NCBI RefSeq assembly: GCF_000247645.1
Contig: NZ_AHWA01000005.1
Span: 310,001-374,000 of the forward strand
Direction: 5' to 3'
DNA length: 64,000 bases
Source of the DNA: Salinibacterium sp. PAMC 21357
Lineage (GTDB): Bacteria; Actinomycetota; Actinomycetes; Actinomycetales; Microbacteriaceae
In this document: positions 7,815 to 16,131 of the stretch, piece after piece
How the letters are laid out: each line of letters starts with the position of its first letter
Position numbering within the stretch: the stretch's first letter is position 1
Notes under the pieces: model-generated
The model's input: the letters and a program-made list of their open reading frames with translations, nothing else
Database searches by the model: none
Told to the model about the DNA's origin: nothing
Position numbers and translations under genes: made by a program

Positions 7815-8635
7815 GAGCTGAGTCCCTCCTTGGCGCGGGTGAAGTTCGCGCCCTGTAACGTGGCGCGGCGACTCACCGCGTTGTCGGTAGCGCCGGTTAT
7901 CGCCGCGATGATGTCTTCGTAGGTGACGTCGGCGACGGCAAAATCACCATTGTTGCGGCCGAGGCGCAAGACGACAACACGGTCGGCAACGGCCTGCACG
8001 TCGGCCATGTTGTGGCTCACCAGCACGACGCCGTGCCCGCGTTCTCGCAAGTGCTCGATCAGGTTCAACACTTCAGCAGTTTGGGCGACTCCGAGCGCCG
8101 CCGTTGGTTCATCAAGCACGACAATCGTCGGGTCTCCGATGAGGGAGCGTGCGATCGCGACGGTCTGGCGTTGGCCACCAGAAAGTCCAGCAACGGGCGT
8201 GCGCACCGAAGGAATCTTGGCCGAAAGCTGTCGCAGCAGCTCCCACGTGCGTTGCTCCATCTCGACCTCGTTGAGGGCCCCAGAGCCTAGCTCCCGGCCG
8301 AGGAACAGGTTGGAGACAACGTCGAGGTTGTCGCACAGCGCCAAATCTTGAAACACCGTCGCGATGCCAAGATCGCGGGAATCCGTGGGGTTGGCGAGGG
8401 AAACCTCATCGCCGTAGTGGGTGATCGTGCCCGAGGTGGCCTGATGCACCCCGGCCAAAATCTTCACGAGCGTCGACTTGCCTGCGCCATTGTCGCCGAC
8501 GATCGCCACGACTTCGCCGGGGTAAATGTCGAGCGACACATCGATCAGCGCCTGAATCGCGCCGAACGATTTGTTGAGGCCGCGCATCGAGAGGATCGGC
8601 TCATCGTCAGAAACAGTCTGAGTGACTTCGGTCAT
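7811..8635 (-). CDS. sugar ABC transporter ATP-binding protein, single-domain (XylG/FrcA-like)
   Basis: A 274-residue ATPase powering sugar import. Walker A GDNGAGKST is at 47-55, the ABC signature LSGGQ at 151-155, and Walker B with switch Glu IVVLDEP at 171-177. Unlike RbsA or XylG of Escherichia coli it has only one nucleotide-binding domain and so must work as a homodimer, as in FrcA-type actinobacterial systems. The ATG at 8635 has an AAAGAGAG site upstream; an in-frame extension to 8806 would run into the intercistronic hairpin. The stop overlaps the permease start. Confidence 0.9.
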   Translation of the reverse strand: MTEVTQTVSDDEPILSMRGLNKSFGAIQALIDVSLDIYPGEVVAIVGDNGAGKSTLVKILAGVHQATSGTITHYGDEVSLANPTDSRDLGIATVFQDLALCDNLDVVSNLFLGRELGSGALNEVEMEQRTWELLRQLSAKIPSVRTPVAGLSGGQRQTVAIARSLIGDPTIVVLDEPTAALGVAQTAEVLNLIEHLRERGHGVVLVSHNMADVQAVADRVVVLRLGRNNGDFAVADVTYEDIIAAITGATDNAVSRRATLQGANFTRAKEGLSS

Positions 8636-8666
8636 AAGACGCTCTCTTTCGTGCTCGAAACGTGTG

Positions 8667-8700
8667 CGCGCGAATCGCATGCGCCCGCACGGTTCGCGCG
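8667..8700 (-). promoter_or_regulatory. intercistronic hairpin between binding-protein and ATPase genes
   Basis: An 8-bp stem CGCGCGAA / TTCGCGCG (8667-8674 with 8693-8700), with an 18-base loop, lies in the 91-base gap after the binding-protein gene. Such hairpins usually protect the upstream mRNA or cause partial termination, giving more binding protein than membrane components. Confidence 0.5.
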
Positions 8701-8726
8701 AGAGTCGCCGCTGAATTGGCGCGCCA

Positions 8727-9803
8727 TTATTGAATCCCCGCGGCCGCGCACGCTTGAGCGTATTCGGTGGTGCAGATCTGCTCCACCGTGTAGAAACCGT
8801 CAGCAACGACCGTCTCCATGATGTTCTCGATGGTGACGATTACCGGGGTCAGCAGGGTGGTCGGGATGCCGTTGGTTTCGGTGCTCTGCCCGACAAGAGT
8901 TTTACCGTCGAGCAGTGAAACTGCGTGGGAGGCGGCGATCTCTGCTTCCCGCTTGAAGTCTTTGTAAATGGTCATGTACTGGTCGCCACTCACAATGCGC
9001 TGAATGGCCGTGAGCTCAGCGTCTTGACCGGTGACCGGGGGAAGCAGTTGCACGCCACCTGATTTGAGCGCCGCAATTGCGCCGCCCGCGGTGGCGTCAT
9101 TTGCGGCGTAAACGCCAACAAGGCTGTCGCCGTGCTGGGTGACCTGGCTGGCCATCCACTCTTGGGCTTTGTCTGGGCTCCAATCCGGAGTATCGAATTC
9201 GGCAACAACGGTATACGCGCTGCCGTCGATGACGCTGTGCGCGCCCTTCTTGAACAGCCGTGAATTGTTGTCAGTGGGGGAGCCATTGATCATGACGATG
9301 TCGCCAGAGGAAAGCCCCTGCTTAGCTAATCGTTCAACGAGCGCCTTGCCCTGAAGTGAGCCGACTTTTTCGTTATCGAACGACACCCAGAACGCCAACT
9401 CGGGGCTGCCGATTAGCCGGTCGTAGGAGATCACCGGAACTTTGTGCCGCTGAGCCGACGCCACAATCGTCACCGCCGCCGAAGAATCAACCGGGTCAAG
9501 AACGAGCACGCTGATTCCTTGAGCAAACGCTGACTCTGCCTGCTGTTGTTGTTTCGCCGGATCTTGGTCCGCGTTGGCGTACACGACCTCACACTGCGGG
9601 CACAACTCGGCAACCTTGGCTTCAAAGAAGGGGCGGTCGTAGGCCTCATAGCGAGCGGTCTTCGACTCCGGAAGCAGCAAGGCGATCCGAAACTCAGCCC
9701 CCGCGCTGGAAGCGCCGACAATGGTGCAGCCACCGAGAAACAGCATGACGAACAGAAGCGAGGCAATGACGCCGGCGCCGCGCCGTGACCGGACACCCCA
9801 CAT
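8727..9803 (-). CDS. sugar ABC transporter substrate-binding lipoprotein (XylF-like)
   Basis: A 358-residue periplasmic-binding-protein type I lipoprotein. The lipobox LGGC ends at Cys26, after a basic start and a hydrophobic stretch. The mature part shows typical segments for monosaccharide binding: NADQDPAKQQQQAESAF, VLDPVDSSAAV, VPVISYDRLI, and GVYAANDATAGGAIAAL at the hinge side. It resembles xylose and multiple-sugar binding proteins. The ATG at 9803 overlaps the stop codon of the corrected ROK frame (TGATG), which implies coupling. A GTG one codon earlier is also possible. Confidence 0.9.
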   Translation of the reverse strand: MWGVRSRRGAGVIASLLFVMLFLGGCTIVGASSAGAEFRIALLLPESKTARYEAYDRPFFEAKVAELCPQCEVVYANADQDPAKQQQQAESAFAQGISVLVLDPVDSSAAVTIVASAQRHKVPVISYDRLIGSPELAFWVSFDNEKVGSLQGKALVERLAKQGLSSGDIVMINGSPTDNNSRLFKKGAHSVIDGSAYTVVAEFDTPDWSPDKAQEWMASQVTQHGDSLVGVYAANDATAGGAIAALKSGGVQLLPPVTGQDAELTAIQRIVSGDQYMTIYKDFKREAEIAASHAVSLLDGKTLVGQSTETNGIPTTLLTPVIVTIENIMETVVADGFYTVEQICTTEYAQACAAAGIQ

Positions 9804-10995
9804 CACGAGACAGCCTGGGCGGTTGTCGATTCAGTACCGATAGTGAGCTGGTCGATAGCAAACGAGATAGCACCAAGCAGCTCAGTGCGGGCACCGAGTT
9901 GGCTTTGCACCAGATCGGCCGCACGATCGGGGCCGACGATTACGGCCCGTTCCATGGCATGCCGCATTGGGCCGAGTAGCAGCTCGCCACCTGCGATAGC
10001 TCGCCCCCAACCGCGATGCGATCGGGATCAAGAACGTTGCAAATGTTTGCCGCAGCGATGCCCAAATGACGGCCGGCGTCGGCGATCGCCCGGATGCTCG
10101 CCGCGTCCCCGCCGATCGCCTTCACGACAACATCGTGCAACTTGAGCCCGCGGCGGCCTGCCCGCACCGAATCGATGATGGCGTCGCCGCCCACGAGCGT
10201 TTCTAGGCAGCCGCGATTTCCACAGCGACACAGGGCGCCATCTTCATTGAGCACCATGTGCCCAAATTCCCCCGCGGTGCCATTGTGGCCGCGGAACACT
10301 TCGCCGTTCAGAATGAGCCCAGCACCGATGCCCTCGTCGACACTTATGTACAGCGAATTCGGTTTGCCTCGCAACGCCCCGGTGCGGTACTCCGCCAGCG
10401 CCCCAAGGTTGGCATTGTTGTCCACATACACGGGGCTGTTGAGACGGATGCCCAAAGACTCAGCCACCGGAACGCCATCCCAGCCGCGCATGATTCCGGT
10501 TCGGGTAATGATGCCGCTCGACACATTCATGGGTGCAGGCATGGCCAAGCCGACGGCCAAAATCTCGTCATGGGTGGCATCAACCGACTCAAGCATGTCG
10601 GTGATCAGTTGAGCGGCACGATTGAGTTCGTTGTCGGCACGGTGGTCTTTTGCCAGCGGCATGTGTTGCTCAGCAACAACCGTGTGAGCCACATCTGCGA
10701 GCGCTACCCGCATGTGGCGTTCGGAGAAATGCACGCCAGCCACGAGGCCAAGAGCGCGGGCAAGAGTCACCTGATGGGCGCGACGGCCGCTGCGCGTGCT
10801 CATGGTGGTCGCGAGCACTCCGGCGGCCACAAGCTCTTTGACGATATTGGAAACGGTGGCGGGAGAAAGCCCTGTAATGCCCGACAGCTCGATCTGGGTG
10901 AGCCCACCATGATGCTTCACCGCGTCTACTATGCGAGCGCGGTTAGCTTCGCGGAGCGAAGATTGCGACCCAGGGGTCGCCCGTTGTTTGCTCAC
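9803..10995 (-). pseudogene. ROK-family regulator, frameshifted near its C-terminus
   Basis: An N-terminal MarR-like winged helix (about 20-65; LTQIELSGITGLSPATVSNIVKEL is split by the usual turn) precedes a ROK/hexokinase fold with the zinc motif C-R-C-G-N-R-G-C-L-E. It very probably represses the sugar ABC operon that follows in the same direction. The frame runs to GGELSQ at about 9990 and then meets a stop at 9940. One missing base there restores a conserved-looking continuation (GELLLGPMRHAMERAVIVGP and onward) of about 65 residues to a TGA at 9803-9805 that overlaps the next gene's ATG. The corrected length is 397 residues, normal for the family. It is either a recent mutation or a sequencing error. 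Confidence 0.85.
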
Positions 10996-11045
10996 TGAAT
11001 CAAGATACAGGTACGCGGGGTTGAAGAATCAGTCCGCAAACGGGG

Positions 11046-11717
11046 CTAACTCGCGAGAGTCGCGAACTTTTCAATGTTTTCTGAGTTGCCGCTCACGATC
11101 ACCAGATCATGATTCGAGATCACGGTCTCTGGAGTGGCATAAGTGAATTCCTTGCCGGGTGACTTCACCCCGACTACGGTAATTCCGTACTTGCGGCGAA
11201 CCTGTGACTCGCTGAGGGGAATTCCGCGAATCGGCTTCGGTGGGTACATTTTCACGATGGCGAAGTCATCATCGAATTCAATGAAGTCGAGCATCCGCCC
11301 CGACACCAAATGAGCAACGCGCTCGCCGGCTTCAGCCTCAGGGTAAATGACGTGGTTGGCGCCGATACGGTTCAAGATCTTGCCGTGCGAACGACTGATC
11401 GCTTTCGCCCAAATCTGGGGAATCTTGAGGTCGACCAGGTTGGCGGTGATGAGCACGCTCGCCTCGATCGACGAGCCAACAGCTACGACGGCGATAGAAA
11501 AATCTTCAGCACCGATCTGGCGAAGCGCGTCAATGCTGCGCGCATCCGTCTGCACTGCATGGGTGACACGCTCTGACCATTTTTGAACGAGGTTGAGGTC
11601 GGCGTCGATCGCGAGAACTTCGCGGTCGAGGCGCTGAAGTTGACCGGCGGTGGCAGCACCGAAGCGGCCGAGGCCGATCACTAGAACCGGTGCATTGTGC
11701 GGAATTTTGTCAACCAA
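11046..11717 (-). CDS. TrkA-family potassium uptake regulatory subunit (KtrA-like)
   Basis: A 223-residue cytoplasmic gating protein: an N-terminal RCK/TrkA-N Rossmann domain with GLGRFG at 15-20 and an acidic IDAD after strand 2 for nucleotide binding, then a TrkA-C domain from about residue 140. One RCK domain and this length point to KtrA rather than the double-domain TrkA. It assembles as a ring on the TrkH/KtrB-type pore encoded just upstream. The TTG start at 11717 overlaps the pore gene's end by eight bases. An in-frame extension to 11888 would lie inside the pore gene and was not used. Confidence 0.9.
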   Translation of the reverse strand: MVDKIPHNAPVLVIGLGRFGAATAGQLQRLDREVLAIDADLNLVQKWSERVTHAVQTDARSIDALRQIGAEDFSIAVVAVGSSIEASVLITANLVDLKIPQIWAKAISRSHGKILNRIGANHVIYPEAEAGERVAHLVSGRMLDFIEFDDDFAIVKMYPPKPIRGIPLSESQVRRKYGITVVGVKSPGKEFTYATPETVISNHDLVIVSGNSENIEKFATLAS

Positions 11718-13148
11718 CGATTGGCCTCTCTTCTGCTCTGGTGAACAACTGACGACGCTGACTGGCCGCAAGGGCTGCCGCCAGCGTAACTGTTCCCACT
11801 CGGCCTGCCCACATGGTGGCGGCCAGAATGTACTTGCCACTATCGGGCAGGGATTCGGTGAGCCCCGTGGATAGACCACAGGTAGCAAAGGCAGAGATCA
11901 CGTCAAACAGAACCCGATCGAGTGGCTCTTTCGTGATCTGCAGAATTGCGACGGTCGAAATAGCAACGATCGTTGCTCCCCACAGCGTGACGCTGACGGC
12001 CAAACGCAAGACATCCGTGGGAATGCGGCGATCGAAGGCGTGCATGTCGTTATCGCCGCGGGCTTCGGCCAGCGCGGCCAAAAAGAGCACAGCAAGCGTC
12101 GTGACTTTGATGCCACCAGCAGTGGATGCCGAGCCGCCACCCACAAACATCAGCATGTCGAATACGAGCAGCGACGAGCCATTGAGTTCGTTGATATCAA
12201 TCGTGGCGAAACCGCCAGAGCGCGTCATCGTCGAAAGGAATGTGGCCGTCAGAGGTCTCGACATGATGCTTTGGCCGCCAAGGGTATTGGCGTTATTCCA
12301 CTCGAGCACTATGACGGCGATAGCGCCAAAGATGATGAGCAGTATCGTCGTGGTGATCGTGAGTCGAGCGTGCACCGACAGGCGAGCTCCAGACTTGAGC
12401 TTGCGAACGACAGCGAAGATGACCGGAAAGCGAGGCTACCCAGAAAGACGCCAGTGCCGATGGCTCCGAGCATCCACGGGTCTTGAGCAAAAGCTTCCAT
12501 GCCCCCGACGGACGGCACGAAACCAGTGTTCGTGAAAGCGGATGCCGCAAAGTAGAACCCTTGCCAAATGGCGGGCCACACATCGAGGCCTTCAACCAGC
12601 AGCCGGGGAATGATGACGAGGGCGAGAACGAACTCGATGGCTAGGGCGCTGATCGCGACAGTGGCCAGGAGCCCACCAATTTCACCGAGGCGAATCGCTT
12701 GCGACTCAGAGACGGGGCCGACGTGAATTCGTGACGGGTTGGAATCGCTGGCAGCGATCAGTCGTTGGCGCAGTCCGAGGCGACGAGAAACAACCAGGCC
12801 AAGCATGCTGGCGAGGGTGAGCACGCCGATTCCGCCGACCTGAAGCCCGACCAAGATTGCGGTGTTGCCGAATGCCGACCAGTGAGTGGCCATATCCAGT
12901 GTCGTGAGGCCCGTGACACAAATCGCCGAAACTGCGGTGAAAAGGGCATCTACAAGGGGAGTGGCCTGCCCGTCGCGAGCCGAAATGGGCAACACGAGCA
13001 GAGTGGTCAGCACGATCACGAGGGCCGAGAAGATGGCGATCGCGAATCGAGCTGGGGTCGCCGCAGCGAAGCGATCTACAACGTCACGTATCTGACCGGC
13101 GATACTGCGATCACGATTATGTGCACGCATGGGTGCCCGCGGACTCAT
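11710..13148 (-). pseudogene. TrkH/KtrB-family potassium transporter, frameshifted in the middle
   Basis: A K+ channel-like transporter with repeated pore motifs: AICVTGLTTLD (first P-loop), SAFTNTGF (second), MTRSGGFATIDI (third) and SAFATCGLSTGLT (fourth). The frame from ATG 13148 breaks at about 12431 after GVFLGSLA. One base inserted at GCTTTCC gives FPVIFAVVRKLKSG and joins the second half, which ends at 11710. The corrected protein would be 479 residues, the family norm, with a GGGGAG ribosome site. Every pore element is present on both sides of the break, so the gene was intact recently or still is. It is coupled to the KtrA-like gene. Confidence 0.88.
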
Positions 13149-13177
13149 AAGTTTTCTCTCCCCACGCACAGGAGGCC

Positions 13178-13696
13178 ATGGTACTACCCAGCCAGCCCGA
13201 CTACCCTTATGCAATGGCCGACATCTTTGACGTAGTAGCCGATTCAACGCGGCGTAGCCTTCTAACAGTGCTGCTTGAGCAGTACATCGCCTCTGATTCC
13301 CCGAGTGGTGAACTCAGCGTGAGCGAGATTGTTGAGAAGCTCGATTTGAGCCAGCCGACTGTCTCCAAGCACCTTAAAGTGCTGCGCGATCATGGTTTGG
13401 TTTCGGTGCGTGAAGACGGTCAACACCGTTATTACCGCCTCGACTCCTCGCCCCTTGAGGAGGTTGAAGACTGGTTGATCCCCTTCCTGAGTGCGGACTT
13501 CCATGAGGACTTCGACGACGCGGTTCGCGAATCGACCGGCGCCTTTGCGGCGTGGTCGGGGGCAGATGTTGGCGATAACTTTGGCCGCCAAGTCGCTGAG
13601 CGAACTCATCAGGCTCGCTCGGCGTTGCACGATGTTTCGGAGGCTGCCAAGAAGCTGCCCCGCAACATGCGCACTCGCATCTTCGGTAACGATTAG
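13178..13696 (+). CDS. ArsR-type winged-helix transcriptional regulator
   Basis: A DNA-binding protein with an ArsR/SmtB-type winged helix at about residues 12-95: DVVADSTRRSLLTVLLE, then LSVSEIVEKLDLSQPTVSKHLKVL and the wing VREDGQHRYYRLD. There is no obvious metal-binding Cys cluster. An acidic region follows, and the C-terminal third is variable and basic. ATG 13178 has AGGAGG only two bases upstream, which is too close; ATG 13214 (MADIFDVV) is a good alternative start and would make a 160-residue protein. It diverges from the K+ transporter gene 29 bases away. The target is unknown. Confidence 0.8.
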   Translation: MVLPSQPDYPYAMADIFDVVADSTRRSLLTVLLEQYIASDSPSGELSVSEIVEKLDLSQPTVSKHLKVLRDHGLVSVREDGQHRYYRLDSSPLEEVEDWLIPFLSADFHEDFDDAVRESTGAFAAWSGADVGDNFGRQVAERTHQARSALHDVSEAAKKLPRNMRTRIFGND

Positions 13697-13830
13697 AGCG
13701 AAGGCGCGCCGCAGCTGCGGCATTAGGGCTTTACAGCGAGTCACACCAGCCCCTAGTGTTACCGATTAGCACTTCAGTCACACACTGAATGTGTTTTGCA
13801 GCCGTCTGTGAGCTAAAAGGGGCTAGACCA

Positions 13831-14025
13831 ATGTCACGGGATCTTTCTGAGATGCGCTTTCTCACCGTCGCTGAAGTAGCGGACATGATGCGTGTCTCGA
13901 ACATGACCGTGTACCGCCTTGTTCACTCAGGAGAACTGCCCGCAGTTCGCTTTGGCCGGTCATTTCGCATTCCGGAATCGGCCGTGGCCAATGCGGTTGC
14001 ACCCTCAATTTCTGAGGTTGGCTAA
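13831..14025 (+). CDS. BldC-like MerR-type DNA-binding protein
   Basis: A 64-residue protein that is one excisionase/MerR-like winged helix: FLTVAEVADMMRVSNMTVYRLVHSGELPAVRFGRSFRIPESAV. BldC proteins of Actinobacteria have this size and sequence, bind AT-rich direct repeats cooperatively and control development in Streptomyces. The gene commonly precedes bS22 and a HAD phosphatase, as here. AAAAGGGG about nine bases before ATG 13831 decides the start over the upstream ATG at 13789. It is probably a chromosomal regulator rather than a phage excisionase. Confidence 0.85.
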   Translation: MSRDLSEMRFLTVAEVADMMRVSNMTVYRLVHSGELPAVRFGRSFRIPESAVANAVAPSISEVG

Positions 14026-14163
14026 CAGCTAACATTCAGTCTGGGTTCGATGCTTGTTCCTCGAATCTGCAAAACCCGCCCGGTGCGGTAAACTCTTCCG
14101 GTATGTCTTTCCGCGGTTCTGAATCGGACCGGGTCGGTTCGTTCAGAAATCAGTGAGGTCCCT

Positions 14164-14262
14164 ATGGGTTCAGTCATCAAAAAGCGTCGTAAGCGTATGG
14201 CCAAGAAGAAGCACCGCAAGCTGCTTCGTAAGACGCGCCACCAGCGCCGCAACAAGAAGTAA
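14164..14262 (+). CDS. 30S ribosomal protein bS22 (AURKAIP1/COX24-like)
   Basis: A 32-residue, extremely basic protein (start MGSVIKKRRKRMAKKKHRK) matching the actinobacterial small-subunit protein bS22 seen in mycobacterial ribosomes. Nearly half of its residues are Lys or Arg. It lies between the BldC-like gene and a double terminator, the common genomic setting. The start is the only ATG that gives the full family sequence. It is too short for many gene finders. Confidence 0.93.
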   Translation: MGSVIKKRRKRMAKKKHRKLLRKTRHQRRNKK

Positions 14263-14280
14263 GTAGTCCTAACGACTATT

Positions 14281-14344
14281 GACCGTCCTTAAGGGCGGTC
14301 TCAAAGCCGAACACCCGACCGTTCGAAAGAGCGATCGGGTGTTC
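14281..14344. terminator. two tandem terminator hairpins
   Basis: The first hairpin is GACCGTCC-TTAA-GGGCGGTC (14281-14300, 8 bp with one G-T pair). The second is GAACACCCGA / TCGGGTGTTC (14309-14318 with 14335-14344, 10 bp). They separate bS22 from the convergent HAD gene and can serve both strands. Confidence 0.75.
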
Positions 14345-14348
14345 GTCG

Positions 14349-15119
14349 TTAACGCCGGCTTTTGCGAACCGTTTTGGCTTCCCGCTTGACGCGTTTTCTT
14401 GCCTCTTTCAGGCCGGCGCGGTTGAGCGGCATGACCTGCCAACCCATTTTTTCGGCATGATGCGTGAGTTTGGCATCCGCATTCACCGCAACGCGGTGGC
14501 CCACTGCAGTCAGCAAGGGGATGTCGTTGCTGGAATCGGAGTACGCCCAGCACTCAGCGAGGTCGGCTCCGAGCCGCTCGGCGAGCTCTGTGGCGACGAC
14601 AGCTTTCTCGTCTCCGTGAAGCACGTGACCGTCGAGTTCGCCCGTGAGAATGCCATCTTTGGCGTGAACGCGGGTTCCTAGCGCGCCAGTGAGTCCGAGT
14701 CGCGCGGCAATGACCTCCGCGACAAACTGTGGAGTTGCCGTAACGAGCCACACTTCATGACCCTTCGCGAGGTGCTCACGAGTGAGGTCGACAGTCTCAG
14801 GCCACAAGTTCGGCAAAATATCGCGTTCATAGATCTGTTCAGCCAATTCGAAGAGCGTGTGTTCCGAGTGCCCGCCGACTATGGCCAACGCACGTTCGCG
14901 CGCAGTGGCCATGTGCTTGTGATTCTCGCCAACCGAAATAAAACGGAATTGGTGCCACGCAAAGCGAGAAATGTCGCGCCACCCCACGATTCCTCGGCGC
15001 CAGGCCTCCTTGGCGAGGTAATAGACACTTGCGCCACGCATCAGAGTGTTGTCCACATCAAAGAAAGCCAGAACAGCGTTCTGACTGGTCAGGGGCGTCG
15101 TTACCTCGGGCATCGGCAT
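14349..15119 (-). CDS. HAD-superfamily IB phosphatase (SerB/CicA-like)
   Basis: A 256-residue HAD-IB hydrolase. Motif I FFDVDNTL has nucleophile D21 and general acid D23; motif II is VWLVTATPQF; motif III/IV is AYSDSSNDIPLL, with the Lys of GDEKAV before it. Members dephosphorylate phosphoserine, lysophospholipids or other phosphoesters. The very basic C-terminal tail (KEARKRVKREAKTVRKSRR) suggests contact with membranes or nucleic acid. ATG 15119 gives the family N-terminus; an open frame to 15335 overlaps the divergent glutaredoxin gene and was rejected. The substrate is unknown. Confidence 0.88.
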   Translation of the reverse strand: MPMPEVTTPLTSQNAVLAFFDVDNTLMRGASVYYLAKEAWRRGIVGWRDISRFAWHQFRFISVGENHKHMATARERALAIVGGHSEHTLFELAEQIYERDILPNLWPETVDLTREHLAKGHEVWLVTATPQFVAEVIAARLGLTGALGTRVHAKDGILTGELDGHVLHGDEKAVVATELAERLGADLAECWAYSDSSNDIPLLTAVGHRVAVNADAKLTHHAEKMGWQVMPLNRAGLKEARKRVKREAKTVRKSRR

Positions 15120-15131
15120 TATTCTAGGGTC

Positions 15132-15395
15132 GTGGCCACTAAACGTCTTACTTTGATTTCGAAACCCGGTTGTCACCTGTGTGACGATGCTCGGGATGTG
15201 ATCACTCGCGTCATCGCTGAACTCTCTCCTGAGCTCGTGATCGACGTTACCGAGAAGTCGATTCTCGATGACGAAGAACTTCACGCAAAGCACTGGGATG
15301 AGATTCCCGTAGTGCTCATCAACGACCGCGTTCACACCCTGTGGCGTGTCGACCCCGCGCGGCTGAGCGCCGCACTCTTGGAGGAATCCGAATGA
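15132..15395 (+). CDS. glutaredoxin-like thiol protein (DUF836)
   Basis: An 87-residue thioredoxin-fold protein with redox motif CHLC at 14-17 and the cis-Pro in EIPVVLIND. This short type is annotated glutaredoxin family or DUF836 in Actinobacteria. GTG 15132 begins the fold right away. It diverges from the HAD gene 12 bases away, and its stop overlaps the next ATG by four bases, so it is coupled to the Dabb protein. Confidence 0.88.
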   Translation: MATKRLTLISKPGCHLCDDARDVITRVIAELSPELVIDVTEKSILDDEELHAKHWDEIPVVLINDRVHTLWRVDPARLSAALLEESE

Positions 15396-15691
15396 TCCGT
15401 CACGTCGTCATGTGGAAGCTCAACGCCGAAGACCCTGAGGGCCAGAAGGTCGCCGCCGAGGCGATGGCCGCAGCGCTTGAGCCGCTTGTTGGCCAGATCG
15501 ATGGCCTAGAGCGGCTCACCGTGCGCCAAAACGTTGCTAACGCCGCGACGAACTGGCACGTCATCCTGGAGTCAGACCACACCTCAATTGAGGCTGTTGC
15601 GGCCTACGGCGTACATCCGTTGCACGTTGAGGCCGGAGCCGTGGTCAAAGCGAACACTCGCGAACGCGCAGCGGTCGACTTCGAGCTGTAG
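15392..15691 (+). CDS. Dabb-family (stress-responsive alpha/beta-barrel) protein
   Basis: A 99-residue ferredoxin-like dimeric alpha/beta-barrel: MIRHVVMWKL start, central GLERLTVRQNV, and the conserved H-P-L-H-V-E segment near residue 75. Functions known in the family range from plant stress proteins to cyclases; none can be assigned here. The start overlaps the glutaredoxin-like stop (ATGA). Confidence 0.88.
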   Translation: MIRHVVMWKLNAEDPEGQKVAAEAMAAALEPLVGQIDGLERLTVRQNVANAATNWHVILESDHTSIEAVAAYGVHPLHVEAGAVVKANTRERAAVDFEL

Positions 15692-15755
15692 AGCCCACGA
15701 GCTGTAGCGGCCACAAACTGTAGCGCCGGCGAGCTGCAAGGCGCGCGCGGTGGCC

Positions 15756-16046
15756 CTACTTCTTTATGGCGATGGGGCCCGTGAGGTGATTCTTGATCGA
15801 GTCACGCTCAGCGGCCAGCGACGCGAGAGTTCCACTGTCTAGCCCGGGCTGCAGCATGTCGTCGAACGGATTGCCCTGTCCAGACTTGGCGTGCACAATC
15901 TCGGCATAGTTGGTTGCCGCCGCGGCAACCTGAGCGCTCGCTCGTTGCGCTTTCTTTAGCGAAACGGGCTTGGTGCCCACCACTTCCGCATGCTTATTGA
16001 GCGCCTTTTTCAGATCTTTGAGTGCGGCATCAATTTTCTTTGACAT
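15756..16046 (-). CDS. hypothetical protein, predicted helical
   Basis: A 96-residue protein, Lys- and Ala-rich in its first two thirds, with heptad-like helices (MSKKIDAALKDLKKALNKHA; AQVAAAATNYAEIVHA) and no Cys or membrane segment. No family is recognised. It is convergent with the Dabb gene and lies 95 bases downstream of aspS in the same direction. Codon use looks like its neighbours, so it is probably a real gene. Confidence 0.55.
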   Translation of the reverse strand: MSKKIDAALKDLKKALNKHAEVVGTKPVSLKKAQRASAQVAAAATNYAEIVHAKSGQGNPFDDMLQPGLDSGTLASLAAERDSIKNHLTGPIAIKK

Positions 16047-16131
16047 GTCGTCATCCTGCCTTAGTGGGCTATGCGCTGGCTATGGGTTCGGTGTGTCGAA
16101 CTGTGAGGCCCTCGCGAGCCCCACATAAGGG

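Noticed and set aside
13831-14025. Phage excisionase
   Set aside because: The sequence and the neighbourhood (bS22, HAD gene) match chromosomal BldC; no phage genes are near.
14757-15131. N-terminal extension of the glutaredoxin-like gene
   Set aside because: It is antisense to the HAD gene and lacks protein-like sequence; GTG 15132 starts the thioredoxin fold directly.
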